DNA of 64,000 nucleotides, taken from positions 15,320,571 to 15,384,570 of the forward strand of contig NC_031496.1 in NCBI RefSeq assembly GCF_000237925.1, in the 5' to 3' direction. The notes under the pieces were generated by a model that had not been told where the DNA came from, did no database searches, and saw nothing but the letters and a program-made list of their open reading frames with translations. Shown in pieces: positions 46,203 to 58,355 of the stretch. The position numbers and the translations under genes are program-made. The stretch's first letter is position 1, and each line of letters opens with the position of its first letter. This DNA comes from Schistosoma mansoni (Eukaryota > Platyhelminthes > Trematoda > Strigeidida > Schistosomatidae).

Positions 46203-49200
46203 TTAGTCGAGAAAGCGTACGGGTAAGCGTACTCGGCGACCAAAACGTGAGACGGTAGTCTCGTTCGAACCTCGTGAGCCTGCAATCTCATCCGCAGTCA
46301 AGGGCGGTGTGGTCTGCAGGTCTGGACGTGAGACGGAAGTCTCGTCCGTAGACGAGGCAGATGACACGTGCTGTTGACTGGGATGTGAGAATGAGGTCTC
46401 AGGTGCATCTAGCGTGGGATCCGAAGTAGATGTAGAGATCCCGCTAGAAGCTCTGATGGGTCTAACATTGGGTCTCGGCTTATCAGGTATAACACTGTCA
46501 TCGACGTGTGCTGGCTTGAGACGATCAATGCTGACTGTTTCGATGCGGCCACGTCGATCAACCTTGAAGGTCTTTTCGTGACGGGAAATCACGTGAAAAG
46601 GTCCTTCGTAAGGCTGTTGTAGAGGTTTGCGTACCGAATCTACTCGTATGAAAACATGTGAACAGGTAGATAACTCTCGAGGGAGAGCGACCTGTCGATG
46701 TTGTATACGAGTTGACACCGGAGTCAGTGTTCGCATGAATGCAGACAGTCGTTGGACATAGTCTGATTCGCCGAACTTAGTGCTGCTCCGTGGTGTGAAA
46801 AATTCCCCAGGCAGACGCAATGTCGTGCCGTAAACAAGTTCAGCGGCGGAACATTGAATATCTGCCTTTAGACTCGTTCTGATTCCCAGGAGGACGAGCG
46901 GAAGGGTTTCGTACCAATTGTTGTTTTCGTGTGCTCGAAGAGCACTTTTAAGTTGGCGATGAAACCGCTCAACTAAACCGTTTGATGCTGGATGGTAGGC
47001 GGTAGTGCGTATGCGTTCCGTACCAAGCAGCCGTGTTAGTGAGGAGAATAATGCGGACTCAAATTGTTGTCCTCGGTCAGTCGTGACAGTCGAGGGACAA
47101 CCGTACATAGCTATCCATCGTTCTACGAAGCGGTGAGCAACTGTCTCCGCCGTAATAGACGTGATGGGAATAGCTTCGGGCCATCTTGTGAAACGATCAA
47201 TGCGTGTGAGTATGTGATCATACCCGTGCGATGGTGGTAATGGTCCTACAATGTCTATGTGAACGTGATCGAAGCGAGCATCAGGCGTAGCGAAAGTGCC
47301 AATAGGGGCAGCTACGTGCCTGTGCACTTTTGATCGTTGACATTGTAAACATTGTTTTACCCACATACGGACATCTTTATTCATTGACGGCCAGACGTAT
47401 CGTGCAGCTATGAGGCGTAGGGTGGCTGCGATACCAGGATGAGATAGACCATGAAGGGCATCAAAGACGAGACGGCGATAAGCGGAGGGTACGATGGGTC
47501 GAGGGAGGCCCGTGGAAGTATCGCATAGGATAGTACCTGAGCTAGTAGCTAGGGGTACTTCCCGGCACTGAAGGGACATAGACTGTTGTGCTTCCGTGCA
47601 TGAAGTATCGTTTGCTTGGGCGGCGGCTATAGCAGGTAGGTCAAGCATTGGCAAAGTAACTGCATTAAGTTGGATACGTGATAAAGCATCAGCAACACAG
47701 TTCGACTCGCCTTTGACGTGACGAAGGTCTGTCGTGAACTGGGAGATATAGTCCAAATGTCTGCACTCTCGTGGTGAGTAGCGGTCAGACTTGGTATGCA
47801 GAGCATACGTTAAGGGCTTATGGTCGGTGAATAAGATGAACATACGACCTTCTACAGCGTGCCGGAAATGTTTGATGGCGCAGTAGGCTGCTAGCAGTTC
47901 GCGACCAAAAGCGCTATATCTCGTCTCCGTGGGAGTGAGGCGTCGTGAGAAAAATTCGAGGGGCTGCCAACTACCGGAAATATTCTGTTGCATAACGGCT
48001 CCTATGGCGAAATCCGATGCATCAACCGCTATACTAAGCGTGGCTGATGGGTCAGGATGCACGAGAAGTGTGGCTTGAGCTAGGGCCGTTTTGATATCTG
48101 AAAATGCAGTACGTGCGGCGTCGTTCCATTCCAGTTTGCGTGGATTACCGCGAAGTAAATCGGTTAACGGTCGTAACTGTTCTGCCGCGTGCGAAATGAA
48201 GCGTCGGTAGAAGTTGACCAAACCGAAAAACGCCTTCAGTTCCTTGAGTGTGGACGGTACAGTGTACTCCATTATAGTACGTACTTTATCCTCACAAGGT
48301 AGAATACCCTCATGCTTAATAACATGACCTAAGAATTTTATTTCCTTCTTCCCGAGTTCACACTTGTCGGGGTTGACTATTATTCCATTATCCGAAAGGC
48401 GCTGGAATAGTAGCGTCAGGTGTTGATAATGTTCATCTACGTTTGATGATGCGATTAGCAGGTCATCAATATAGACGTGAACAAAATCTAGGTCTCGTAC
48501 AATGCTATCGATAAACCTTTGGAAAGTTTGAGCAGCATTCCGTAATCCAAATGGCATTCGTAGGAACTCAAATAAACCGAAAGGAGTCGTGATAGCAGTT
48601 TTCTCTATATCTTAAAGAGCGACTGGGATCTGGTGATATGCTCGTACGAGATCGATCTTGGAAAAAATTGTCGTGCCCTTGAGTGATGCCGTGATGTCAT
48701 GTATGTGGGGGATGGGATAGCTATCGAAACGTGTAGCTGTGTTTAACGCTCGGTAGTCTCCGCATGGTCTCCAACTAACCCCATCCTTTTTTCGAACCAT
48801 GTGGAGAGGTGAGGCCCAAGGACTGTGAGAAGGACGAATAATACCAGTAGCTAGTAAATTGTCAAACTCACGTTTAGCGAAAGCTAATTTGTCCGGTGCC
48901 AGTCGGCGAGGTCTTGCCGTGACTGGTGGTCCGCGGGTGACTATGTGGTGTACCACACGATTGGTCACCGATGGAGTCTCCTCGAGAGGTTTAGTTAATT
49001 TGGGGAATTTCTGAAATAAAACGTGGAATAAATCGTCACGCGAATGAAATACACCTGTGATTCGGTACGCGTTTGTGTGGGCTTTAGAGCCCATAAAGTT
49101 GCTGTTCGACGAAATATCAATTAGCTGCAGCCTACGTGAATCGACTAGCAATTCATAGTGCTGTAGGAAATCGATACCGAGTATAGCTGTGGGAACATCG

Positions 49201-49547
49201 GCAATGATGAACGTCCACAGATACTGTCGTCGGTTGCTCAGGTTGACCGTAAGTTGTCGTGTACCATAGGTGGGAATGACTGAGCCATTCGCAGCGCGTA
49301 GTCGAAGCATAGTGGCTTGAGACTTACTGTTACCGATAGGTACGACAGAAACTTGGGCACCCGTATCCACAAGGTACCTAGCGTTGGTGCGATAATCGTG
49401 CACGTAAAATAAACGGCCAACCTGAGGTGAAGTGCCGGCGAGTACGGCCGCATTTACTCGCCGGCTGAGGAGTTTCCCGCCTTGTATGAGCAGGGAGCTC
49501 GACAATGACGGGCACCGGCTCCGAAAGCACGGTGAAACCAGCACCAA
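46203..49547 (-). pseudogene. pol region of the gypsy element
   Basis: In element order: aspartic protease ([12 protein letters not shown]), reverse transcriptase ([39 protein letters not shown]), RNase H (FTDHKPLTYAL), integrase with the H2C2 finger (HGLSHPGIAATLRL, CLQCQRSK) and a DDE core (HIDIVGPLPPS, VTTDRGQQFES), and a variable C-terminal tail. The domain order PR-RT-RH-IN is that of Ty3/gypsy. It is interrupted about once or twice. Confidence 0.85.
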
Positions 49548-50221
49548 CCTGGACTCGCTTCCGAAACCGCCTTCTGGCGTGGCTTGGAAGATGCCCGCTT
49601 GGGGCGAGTCGTTACGGCCTTACGAGATTGTGACCTGGGTCGGGGGGCGTAGGGGGCTGGCACATTTGAGCGGTCTCGGAAACTGAGACGAGTATGGATA
49701 CACATATCCCTATCCCCATGAGCCGAAGGTCGTCTAGCATCGAGATCAACGTTAGAACGGGAAGTACTAGCAACCAAATAGTCGTCTTTGGTGTTAACTC
49801 GTGCTAGAATCTTATCTGCTATGAGGGCCACCTCGTTGAGCGGGGTGTCCTCGAGCAGAGCCGTAAGGGTTGGCTGGATACTGACTGGTAAGGCTTCGAG
49901 CCACAACTCTTTGACTATCTCAGAGTCAGCTGTCATGTTTCCTGCAAGGGATTGCAGGCGCGTGAGGTGGTGGCTCGGCTTAGCATCACCCATAGGGTTG
50001 AGGACAACCTCACGGACAGCGGTTAGGTGATCCCCGGGCAATGATTCCAAAGCGTAGGCGTACTTCTGCCTTTGATTGGTTATGCGGCGGATCTCAAATT
50101 GAGATTCCAGTGCCGCGAACCAGACTTCTGGATCATGAGGGATGAAAGGAACCGGTCGAAAACTGATAACCTGTATCTCGGAGTCTATCATATTTATGTT
50201 ATTCTTATCGTTATCTACCAT
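49454..50221 (-). pseudogene. gag region of the gypsy element
   Basis: It has the same Gag start and Cys-His-Cys-Cys cluster ([18 protein letters not shown]) as the shortened relative. Gag and pol lie in different frames that overlap, as in many members of this group. Confidence 0.78.
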
Positions 50222-50397
50222 ATTAAGTTGCCAAAATATTATATATTGAAAAATATCAATACGAATATATGCAACAGATGTGGATAGATAAATAGACTCA
50301 CCGGATTGATCTGGTTTGGAGAATTGGCCAAGTTTGACTTGTGCTCGATGGATTGGGTTACCAGCTGTATTGCGTGTTCCAAATGCGGCTCACCAGT

Positions 50398-50755
50398 TGT
50401 AGTGGATGTCGAGTCGTGGACGGACTATGATCACCACTACTATTCGATTACGCGTACAAATATGACTTGGTTCCCTTGATAGCCCATAAATCAGAAGGCT
50501 TTACTAGTCCAGATCAAGTATATTTATTGGCGATCTCGTGGTATCGAAATAATACCGAGACGTGCCAAAGAGTACAAGCGAACAAGCAGTGCGTGAGCAA
50601 GCTCGAACCAAACAAGGCGGTATAGCGGAACAAGAAGTGAAACTGATACAGTTAAACAAATACAGTAAAACAATCTCTGGTACAATTGGTTACAATAATA
50701 ATAATTGTTTCCGTTATTCCAATCGTGTTCTTATCGAGACTGGCCGGTCACTACA
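50398..50755 (-). repeat. LTR (5' LTR of the nearly whole gypsy element)
   Basis: 358 bp, TGTAGTGG ... CACTACA. The adjoining internal sequence in element sense starts ACTGGTGAGCCGC, the likely primer-binding region. Confidence 0.85.
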
Positions 50756-51070
50756 ACTTTGTTCTACAGCAGATCTAGAGGTGGTCTGATTTTGTACCTT
50801 ATATATCCTTTTTTTTCTCCCCACTAGATCAGGACATCTTGTAGGACATCGAAGGTGAGTAGAAAAGCCAAGAATGAACAAAAAGAACCCGTGGTACACA
50901 GGTATTCACACCGAATCATCAATTTTTAGAACTTGTTACTCGAAGCAGTGGTGTCCACACCTCCAACTGACTCATTAAAGGGAAGATTAAGCACTAACAG
51001 AAACACACTAGAAAGGGAACAACAAGGACCGTAGGCTTTCTGACCTTACTACATAAATCTTAATGTAATC
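50756..51070 (+). mobile_element. CR1-like LINE, right part after the gypsy insertion
   Basis: The reading TLFYSRSRGGLILYLIY continues the LINE motif LNLFT that ends at 45280. The family end (HTRKGTTRTVGFL, compare the usual LERRNNFYSRR) follows near 50995-51045. This shows that the LTR element split one LINE copy. Confidence 0.65.
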
Positions 51071-51787
51071 TAAATCTGTTTGACTAGTTCACACCTCAAG
51101 GTCAGTTGGGGATTTTGCGTAAATAAATGTGTCTAAGGTGGGGTGGACGGTACCGTCTGTTTAAAAATGCATATGGTTATACAACATTTGGCCCTAACTT
51201 TTATTAAGTCTGTTCATGTGTTTGTAATCTCAGACCAACATTGGTGAGAGCCCGCTTTATATATATGCCCATGTCCAGCCCTTTATGGTCACGCGTGCAC
51301 TCATCTAACTACACAAAATTGTTGACTTAAGTAGTAGCCTTTTCATATATTCCACTCCATACCTGTTAGCAAGATTTTGTCTCTCAAACAGTGAAACCGC
51401 GGGTTAAACTGTATTTTGCTGTCGAGCTAATCACATCCAAGGTAGCCACTATCAGCTCTCACGAGTTTAGTGCAGTCTCACTCTTTCATGAGATGTTTAG
51501 TCCACTGTTTGAAGTTTACTCGGACTAAAAGTCTCGGTTGCCACATATTATGATCATTAGTCTTTCGGTTGGTGTCCTGGTATTAATTTAGGTCAGTAGG
51601 TTTATGTCTTATTAGTTTCACCTAAATATCTACAAACTCCTTGTTTATGTCGTTCATACAACTTCGTTTGGTTTTCTGGATTGAAACTTCTATGCTATGT
51701 TTGTTTTGCGATCTGTTCATTTTCAGGAGGCATCAATTAATACTAAAAGTAACAGGCACTTTTATATGCTTCTTATTCAATGGAAAC
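51071..51787. other. Unassigned spacer
   Basis: This may include the LINE 3' UTR. Nothing else is recognised. Confidence 0.3.
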
Positions 51788-52322
51788 TTTATTTATTTGG
51801 ACACAAACATTGGTAACAGGGGGCACCAAATACATATGCGCTACACAATTACAATGGGGTCAGTAGCAATTACTACCGATTTGTGTGAGCGATGTAGTAT
51901 TGCTTGGGTGCACAAACCGAAACAGGTGGTTTTCTTGGAGGGCCACACCCTGAGCCTGTGACCTAAAGATCTGATCCGCGAGACAGTGGAGCAACTGTAG
52001 GAGATGCAGTCGTATCGTAGCCGGTGACCAACAATGGGTTCATACGCTATTTGTTTCTTTAGGATCCTGGAGCCCAAGTGCATCATTTTTTTGTAATCAA
52101 GGCTTCTCAACTCCCCTAGGTGGATCCTCCATATTCACCGACCCTGTCAAAGCGCCGGACATTCATTTTCCATCCTTTCAAATACATAAACAACAGTAAT
52201 GTCGTGAGAAGTCAGTGAGCAGAACTTCCCTGGTAGTGGTTGTATACGTTTGGCCATGTGAGAGCATTTCGAGAGGGAGCTGGCTGTTCCCACCCTTGTC
52301 CGTATCAGGGTATTTGGTGGGC
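51788..52322 (-). mobile_element. 0.5-kb SR2-LINE derivative, older copy
   Basis: Leader and tail are present as in 54551-55078, but with many substitutions. It lies head to head with the plus-strand copy at 52495, 170 bp apart. Confidence 0.7.
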
Positions 52323-52494
52323 AATGAAAACAATAGTATCAGATGATTTATTTATACAGCCATTCTACATACTTTGGAGTTACTTCATATAGAATGTTCA
52401 AGTGTAGTTATCATTTAACCCTGTTAGTCAATATTCCTTTAAATCCTACATATTCTGAACGGGTTTGGATTTAATGCATACCTACGAATGACTG

Positions 52495-53001
52495 GCCCCC
52501 GAATGCCCTGGTACGGCCAAGAGTGGGGAGAGTCCGCTCTCCCCCTCAAGATGCTCTCACATGCCCACGCATATATAACCTCTGCCAGTGAAGTCCTACT
52601 CACTGCCTTTTCGTGGCGGAGTGTTCACGAAATTGAGAGGACGAAAAGCGAATGTCCGGCGCTTTGACCAGGTTGTTGGACACTGCGAGTCCACCTAGGA
52701 GAGTTTGGAAACCCTGATTCCGAACCAGTGGTGCACATGGGCTCCAGTATCCTGAAGGAACAAATGGCGTATGAATCAATCGTTGGTCACCGGCTACCAT
52801 GGGACTACATCTCCTCACGATGCTCCACTGCCTTGTGGATCAGACCTTTAGGTCGAAGGCTCGGGGTGTGGCCCCCTAAGAAAACTACCTGCTTCAGTTT
52901 GGGCACCTGGGCAGTATCACACCCCTCAAACAAATCAAATGAGATTTGTGAGGCGCATATTTATCTGGTGCTTTCTTGTACCAATATTTATGTGTTTAGA
53001 T
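52495..53001 (+). mobile_element. 0.5-kb SR2-LINE derivative upstream of MRPS22
   Basis: It starts CCCCCGAATGCCCTGGTACG and ends ATATTTATGTGTTTAGATAA. It is very close to the copies at 54551 and especially 59488, with which it shares the unusual tail GAGGCGCATATTTATCTGG. It ends about 220 bp before the MRPS22 start codon, so it lies at or in the promoter. Confidence 0.75.
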
Positions 53002-53219
53002 AACAATGATAATAATGTGTTTTAATGAGTATGGTTTTCCCCGTTCATAGTGTTATTAAATTCAATATTAATTTAAACTCGCTTTATAAACTATTTCAGC
53101 TACATCATAATTTTCAGTTTAGGACCAATGAAAACCTAATCACGTTTTCTGTTTGGCCCTGGAACTCGTGACCTTTTGCTATACATTCCGTATCTCTTGT
53201 AATTCCTGAGCTATAAATC

Positions 53220-56200
53220 ATGTACAAGGTCATAAAACCCTTCCAAGTAGCAGGATTTTACTGTTCAAGTAATTTTATTACCTATTTAGAGTTTTTTAGA
53301 CTTTACAGCAAAGTATAACCAGTCATCTTATTGCCTTCAAGAACTGTTTGCGAATCCTCAAATCCACAACCTTTTACGTCTGATTACTTATATAGATTCA
53401 AATACAGTTCATCAACGAAGCTATAGAAGAGCTGGGAAGGAAAGTATTAAACTTCTAAGTGATGCCGAGCTAAATATAGTAATATGATTCGGATTATTTA
53501 TCTAACTCTTATACAAGGTCAAAAAATATACTGCCGCTTTTACGGAACAAAAGTTGCAGATGCCACCTGTTTTAAAGCCAAGAACCCCTGTAAATAGCCA
53601 AATCATTTCTCGAGATAGCGGTCTTCAAGGGATTATTCCGGGAAATATTAAACTAGTTTTTACAGATACCACACTAAAGCATGACAGAAAGAACCGTCTC
53701 ATAGTAGTTAGAGAGTCAAATGGTGACTTAAGACACGCAGATCTTTCTGAACGTGATCGCACTAACCAAGTCTACTTTCCTTTGTCTGGTCGGAAGTTGT
53801 TTATTCCTATGATGTTTGAAGACGAGCATTTGAATGTAAGTTATCGTTTATGTTACTTCGTAGAGCTTTAAACGTCAATAATGACCTAAGGTTTTTTCAG
53901 AAGTGATAGTGATGCAAAAATGGAAAGAACGGCTATTATCATAACAACTTTATAACCAACTACGGGTTACTTTAATAGAATTTGAGGTACACCTTATTTT
54001 AAAAGGAGATACTGATAACGAAGGCGGGGTTCAAAACTTTTATGTAGTTTATGTCGCTACATAGATTTTGTGAAATTCCATAAAGTATCTTACCGATTAT
54101 GAATTCCCCAGCCTGAAAGTCATAAAATTGTTGCAAGGCCTTGTTTCTCATTCTTCTGGCGCCACTGTTTGTCACTACATACGATGTTCCTAGAAGAGGA
54201 TTGGAATAGAAAGAAGCTCAGAGTAGACAGACCAGGGTCTGACACTTATCTGTGAATCTACTAACTACTGGTTTATTTATGGAACAGATGGGTCAAACTC
54301 ACCTTTGTTTACTTCATTTTAGGCAGCCAGCCAGGTTATATCACCAACTCTTTATGGAGACAGTTTGGTCTAAGGTCATGTATAGACCTGTGTTTGATAA
54401 CTCCGGTGTATAACATTAAACCATAGCTTTTGTTGTGTGGTAACCCGACGGATATGTTTTTGTCTGAGGTTATATTCTGTGTGCTCTAGATGTGAGATTC
54501 ATTTTCGTCCAACCAAACCCATTCCACAATTATTAATAAGTTAGGAAACTTATTTAATTCATTTATTTGGATACATAAATATTGGCACAAGGGGGCACCA
54601 GATATATATGCGCCACACAAAAAATTGTCATTTCATTTTTTTGTGAGGGCTATGATACTGCCTGGGTGCCCAAACTGAAGCAGGTAGTTTTCTTAGGGAG
54701 CCACACCCCGAGCCTTCGACCTAAAGGTCTGATCCACAAGGCAGTGGAGCATCGTGAGGAGATGTAGTCCCATGGTAGCCGGTGACCAACGATTGATTCA
54801 TACGCCATTTGTTCCTTCAGGATACTGGAGCCCATGTGCACCACTGGTTCGGAATCAGGGTTTCCAAACTCTCCTAGGTGGACTCGCAGTGTCCAACAAC
54901 CTGGTCAAAGCGCCGGACATTCGCTTTTCGTCCTCTCAATTTCGTGAACACTCCGCCACGAAAAGGCAGTGAGTAGGACTTCACTGGCAGAGGTTATATA
55001 TGCGTGGGCATGTGAGAGCATTTCGAGGAAGATGGCGGGCCCTCCTCACTCTTGGCCGTACCAGGGCATTTTGGGGCTAGTTAGGAAACTAGTGCCAATG
55101 CAAATCGCCATGCGAGATAGAACAATTCATTTTGGCTACGTAAACTATAATAGCACAGGAGTTCAAATGAAATTCAGTTTCTGTGTTCAGATGCAAAAAA
55201 GAGGAAAAAAGGACTACAATATGAAGTATTTAAATCACTAAGATCCTTTTTTGAAGACATCCACCATATTCACATTTTCAGGGTTGTACTGATGGAAACG
55301 AGTAAGGTAGTTGTACACACAAGTTTATTTTGTAGTAGTAAACATAACTTTTCTGACAGTGGGTTTTCCACGATTCTGTTATTTTACTCTATATTTAATT
55401 TCTCCCTACCAGGCGCTTTTAGATCAAGGCTCATTTTTGTATATTTTGGACAGAACATGTGTTCAATTCGAACCAGATGACCCCCATTTCAGTCGAATAT
55501 GCCATCGTGTTTATGAACGTGTGAACCATTTAGCTTGGACTCCATTTGAAAAAACCACTGGATCAATAGCCAACGGTCTAACCAATCCATTGCTTCTACT
55601 ACGACACACACGCTATTACGGTCCCTTAGCTTTATATATGATTGCTGAATTAGGTTCTCCTGGGCCACTTATATATGAGACTCTTGCACATCAACATTAC
55701 AATCGCTTAGGTTGGATAATTCGTTTAGTTTGCCTTGTTAGACCCTCTAGTCCTTTTACTGTTCATATAAAGTCAAATGTCGACTTAATACCTCCGCCGA
55801 TACAGCCTGTTCCGGATTATACGAAGGATGTGTCCAAACAAAATATGAGTCCATCCGAGATTAGCAAGCTGCTGGATTATGTTGAAGTAAGTACATTCTT
55901 TAAATTTTATTCAGTAATTTTTGAATTATAACTTAACTTATCCGGGTATTAATAGTGGTACAAGTTCACAGTTCGACCGAAGTTTCTTATCTCACACATT
56001 GTTTTCTAATAAGAACTTGTTAGTCTGTAATCGTAATCTTAATCTATACAATAGCCTTTTTGTTCCACTTCATAGAAACATGCGATTTTTCTGATACAGT
56101 CCATAATTCTGTTGAAACGTACTATGACTTGATTGATTAGCATACAATTAGTGACTTTCAAAATAAATGTACATATCCGGAGTCATTCTCATATGACATC

Positions 56201-56912
56201 CTAGAGGACTCAAATCAACTTCAGTAGTTCTCAGATTACTGTTTTTTATGTTCTTTTGCCGTGATTCCTGGTATTGTTATTTAAAAAATATGACAGTTCT
56301 GGGTTAGGAATAATCCTATGGCCGAAGGTAATGGTTAGCCTAGCCATTTAAACCTAAGGCTAAGCATAATTATTAGATATACCCCATTTCTTAATTGGGA
56401 TTTCAAACGAATTACGCTAGAAAAATCATGTGATACTATATTTTGAACCAAGGCAACTTTCTGTTCATATCAAAGATAAATACCTTATCTTATGCAGTAG
56501 ACGTGGCAACGGTATTAATCTGATGAATACTTCACAGTTTATATCAGAAACTGATATTAGTTATTCAACCACGAAGCACTATGCAGTTGCTTCTTCCTAA
56601 TATGGGACTCCTCAGCAGCGAGCTTCCATGTCTCATCGAGAAACGATACCGCTACCACCGGGTCTGTGATAACGACATTATGCTTTTTATTGCAGTCTCT
56701 ATTTTAATCTGAACTAACAACTTCGAATTCGATTAATATGTGTTTGCTAGGCATTATTATTTCATGTTCTGAAATTTTTTGTCACTTTTTCGTCTTTTCT
56801 ATAGCTTTTCATCAATCTGGAACCTTTAAGTAAAGACAAACAAGTCATACTCAATGATTATCTTCAGCAAGCTCGCGAAAGTATCAAAATGAACATAGAA
56901 AACCAAGGATAA
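53220..56912 (+). CDS. MRPS22: Mitochondrial ribosomal protein S22 (mS22)
   Basis: This is a component of the mitochondrial small ribosomal subunit, specific to animal mitoribosomes. Five exons give 372 aa (human: 360): 53220-53268, 53309-53478, 53518-53835, 55413-55886 and 56805-56912. All introns are GT-AG and in frame, with lengths 40, 39, 1577 and 918 nt. The N-terminus (MYKVIKPFQVAGFYCSTKY) is basic and lacks acidic residues, fitting a mitochondrial presequence. Family blocks follow in order: NPQIHNLLRLITYIDSNTVH, LQMPPVLKPRTPVN, KNRLIVVRESNGDLRHADLS, ERDRTNQVYFPLSGRKLF, RTCVQFEPDDPHFSRICHRV, LLLRHTRYYGPLALYMI and the C-terminal helix QVILNDYLQQARESI. The start codon is the first ATG in the only frame that splices into the conserved blocks. 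Intron 3 contains a LINE derivative and intron 4 an old hammerhead repeat. Confidence 0.93.
54551..55078 (-). mobile_element. 0.5-kb SR2-LINE derivative in MRPS22 intron 3
   Basis: It is flanked by a 12-bp direct repeat AGTTAGGAAACT (54539-54550 and 55079-55090). On the minus strand it begins CCCCAAAATGCCCTGGTACG, carries the LINE leader (as in 9861-9400) and passes directly into the LINE 3' tail (TTTGTGTGGCGCATATATAT ... CCAATATTTATGTATCC), ending in AAATAAAT. No coding part is left. The target-site duplication and the A-rich tail show LINE-type retroposition. Confidence 0.8.
56575..56650 (-). repeat. Decayed SM-alpha-like hammerhead repeat in MRPS22 intron 4
   Basis: GAAGCACTATGCAGTTGCTT and ATGGGACTCCTCAGCAGCG are remains of the antisense hammerhead half. 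The terminal sequences are lost and the copy is old. Confidence 0.5.
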
Positions 56913-56976
56913 TACTCAGTTATTTTAAATGCATATGATGTTAGTTTTGTTGTTAGAGATAAAGGAATTGTACAAA

Positions 56977-56986
56977 AATAAATAAA
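56977..56986 (+). terminator. Poly(A) signal of MRPS22
   Basis: Two overlapping AATAAA hexamers lie 65-74 bp after the stop codon. This is a good position for a short 3' UTR. Confidence 0.6.
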
Positions 56987-58355
56987 CAATTCAATCTAAA
57001 TAATTGTCATTTTTTCCTTAAATGTATATTGAATGCTTGTTTTAAAGCTAACCATTAAACTATTCCTTAATAATGATATAAACACAGTAATAGTGGATCC
57101 TCTTGTAATCCGGCCGTTATGGGTACATACTTAGCCTTTATGAATAAATTTTTTAAACGTTTTCATGTTCCTAATGAGAGCTACTCTTATCTAAGTAGAT
57201 GGGATTATTATTAATATACTGAGTACGGAATCTTCCATTCGAACTTATCTGCACATTTTGTTTGATTGGCAGTTGCTTTAAGTGATTTTCAAAATGGCCA
57301 AATAACGTCTATCTTCTCGATCTAGTCTTTTTAAAAGCTCAGAATTAACTCGAAATCTAGGGTACATATAATTTTCTTTCCTGAATGGTACACCAATTTA
57401 TGTGGATATAAACGAATATCGTTTTCTTTCTCGGGAATATCCTTTAACATCTGATGAAGTTTTGAGAAAAGTTTGTTTCATATCTTTGCTATTATGAGTA
57501 GTCGATAAAATGCGATGCTATGCAGTTCTAGGTAAAATAAGACATTAGAAATTACTTGGTATATGAGGTTCTAGCTTTCAGTACTTGACTTTGTTATTGC
57601 ATGTAGATTTATCCACTAAAACTGTGGCTCCGGTGTCAGTCCTTACTGACGTCAGGTTTTGGTAAAAAATGATAACCAAAGCAGCATCAGTCTCCTGAAT
57701 CGTTGTTGAGTGTTTTTTGATATTCTGAACTACAAGATTTTTCCAAAGTAAAGTGTTAGTAATAATAGAAGTGTGTTTTCTATCATTCAGGAAGCGACCG
57801 AGGATAATTTGTTCATCTTATTGTTTGGCGATTTTATTCCGAAGGTCAGGAGTACGTGCACAGAAGGGTCATTTGGTTGAACCATAAAAAGTTATTGATT
57901 ACAAGTCGAATAATAAAATAATCTTTTGAAGTTTGTTCAAATTATAGCTCATTTTTTGTCAACTTCATCTTTCAGTATAGCCATCAATGTATCACTTGAC
58001 ATCCTCTGACTAGTTTAGATATGGAATAAGATAGATTATGTTGTAACCAATTAGCGATGATGATTGTGTGCACAGTATTACCACTTGTTTTACGATACCC
58101 CATTATCCACCAAACTCATTTTAAGCTTTGATCTAAATATTCGTCATCCGAATCAGTTGTATCTAGTACTGAAGTTATTAAACATTTACGTATTATTCAT
58201 ACCGTAGTTTTCAGTGTTCTCAATAAACGGATATGCTTTTCATAGTAATAAACTTTATCTTGGCTACGTGCCCATGTAGAAGGTATCTGTTGGCGTTGTT
58301 GTGACTAGTATTTATCTTTTCTTATCCAGTTAAATACTCTCATTCTTGTTTTGCT
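56987..58355. other. Spacer between MRPS22 and PTPMT1
   Basis: No gene or repeat was recognised. The PTPMT1 promoter and 5' UTR must lie in the right-hand part. Confidence 0.4.

Larger units (their letters stand above)
45281..50755 (-). mobile_element. Ty3/gypsy LTR retrotransposon, CsRn1/Boudicca-like, nearly whole
   Basis: About 5.5 kb on the minus strand: 5' LTR 50398-50755, gag 49454-50221, pol about 46203-49547 (protease, RT, RNase H, integrase), 3' LTR about 45281-45637. It looks nearly whole but pol carries about one or two breaks, so it is a fossil. It is young, because the two LTRs differ at only a few sites. ACTT(T) flanks both sides, consistent with a 4-5 bp target-site duplication, and it is inserted into a CR1-like LINE. 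Confidence 0.88.

Noticed and set aside
52600-52818. Open frames of 60-90 codons in the 0.5-kb repeats (also 54650-54972 and 59501-59904)
   Set aside because: They recur in both strands of every copy because the repeat itself is conserved. The equivalent region in the LINE is the non-coding leader.
53554-53871. MRPS22 starting at TTG 53554 as a one-exon gene
   Set aside because: Two upstream exons joined by 39- and 40-nt introns supply the conserved NPQIHNLLRLI block and a start ATG, so 53554 is internal.
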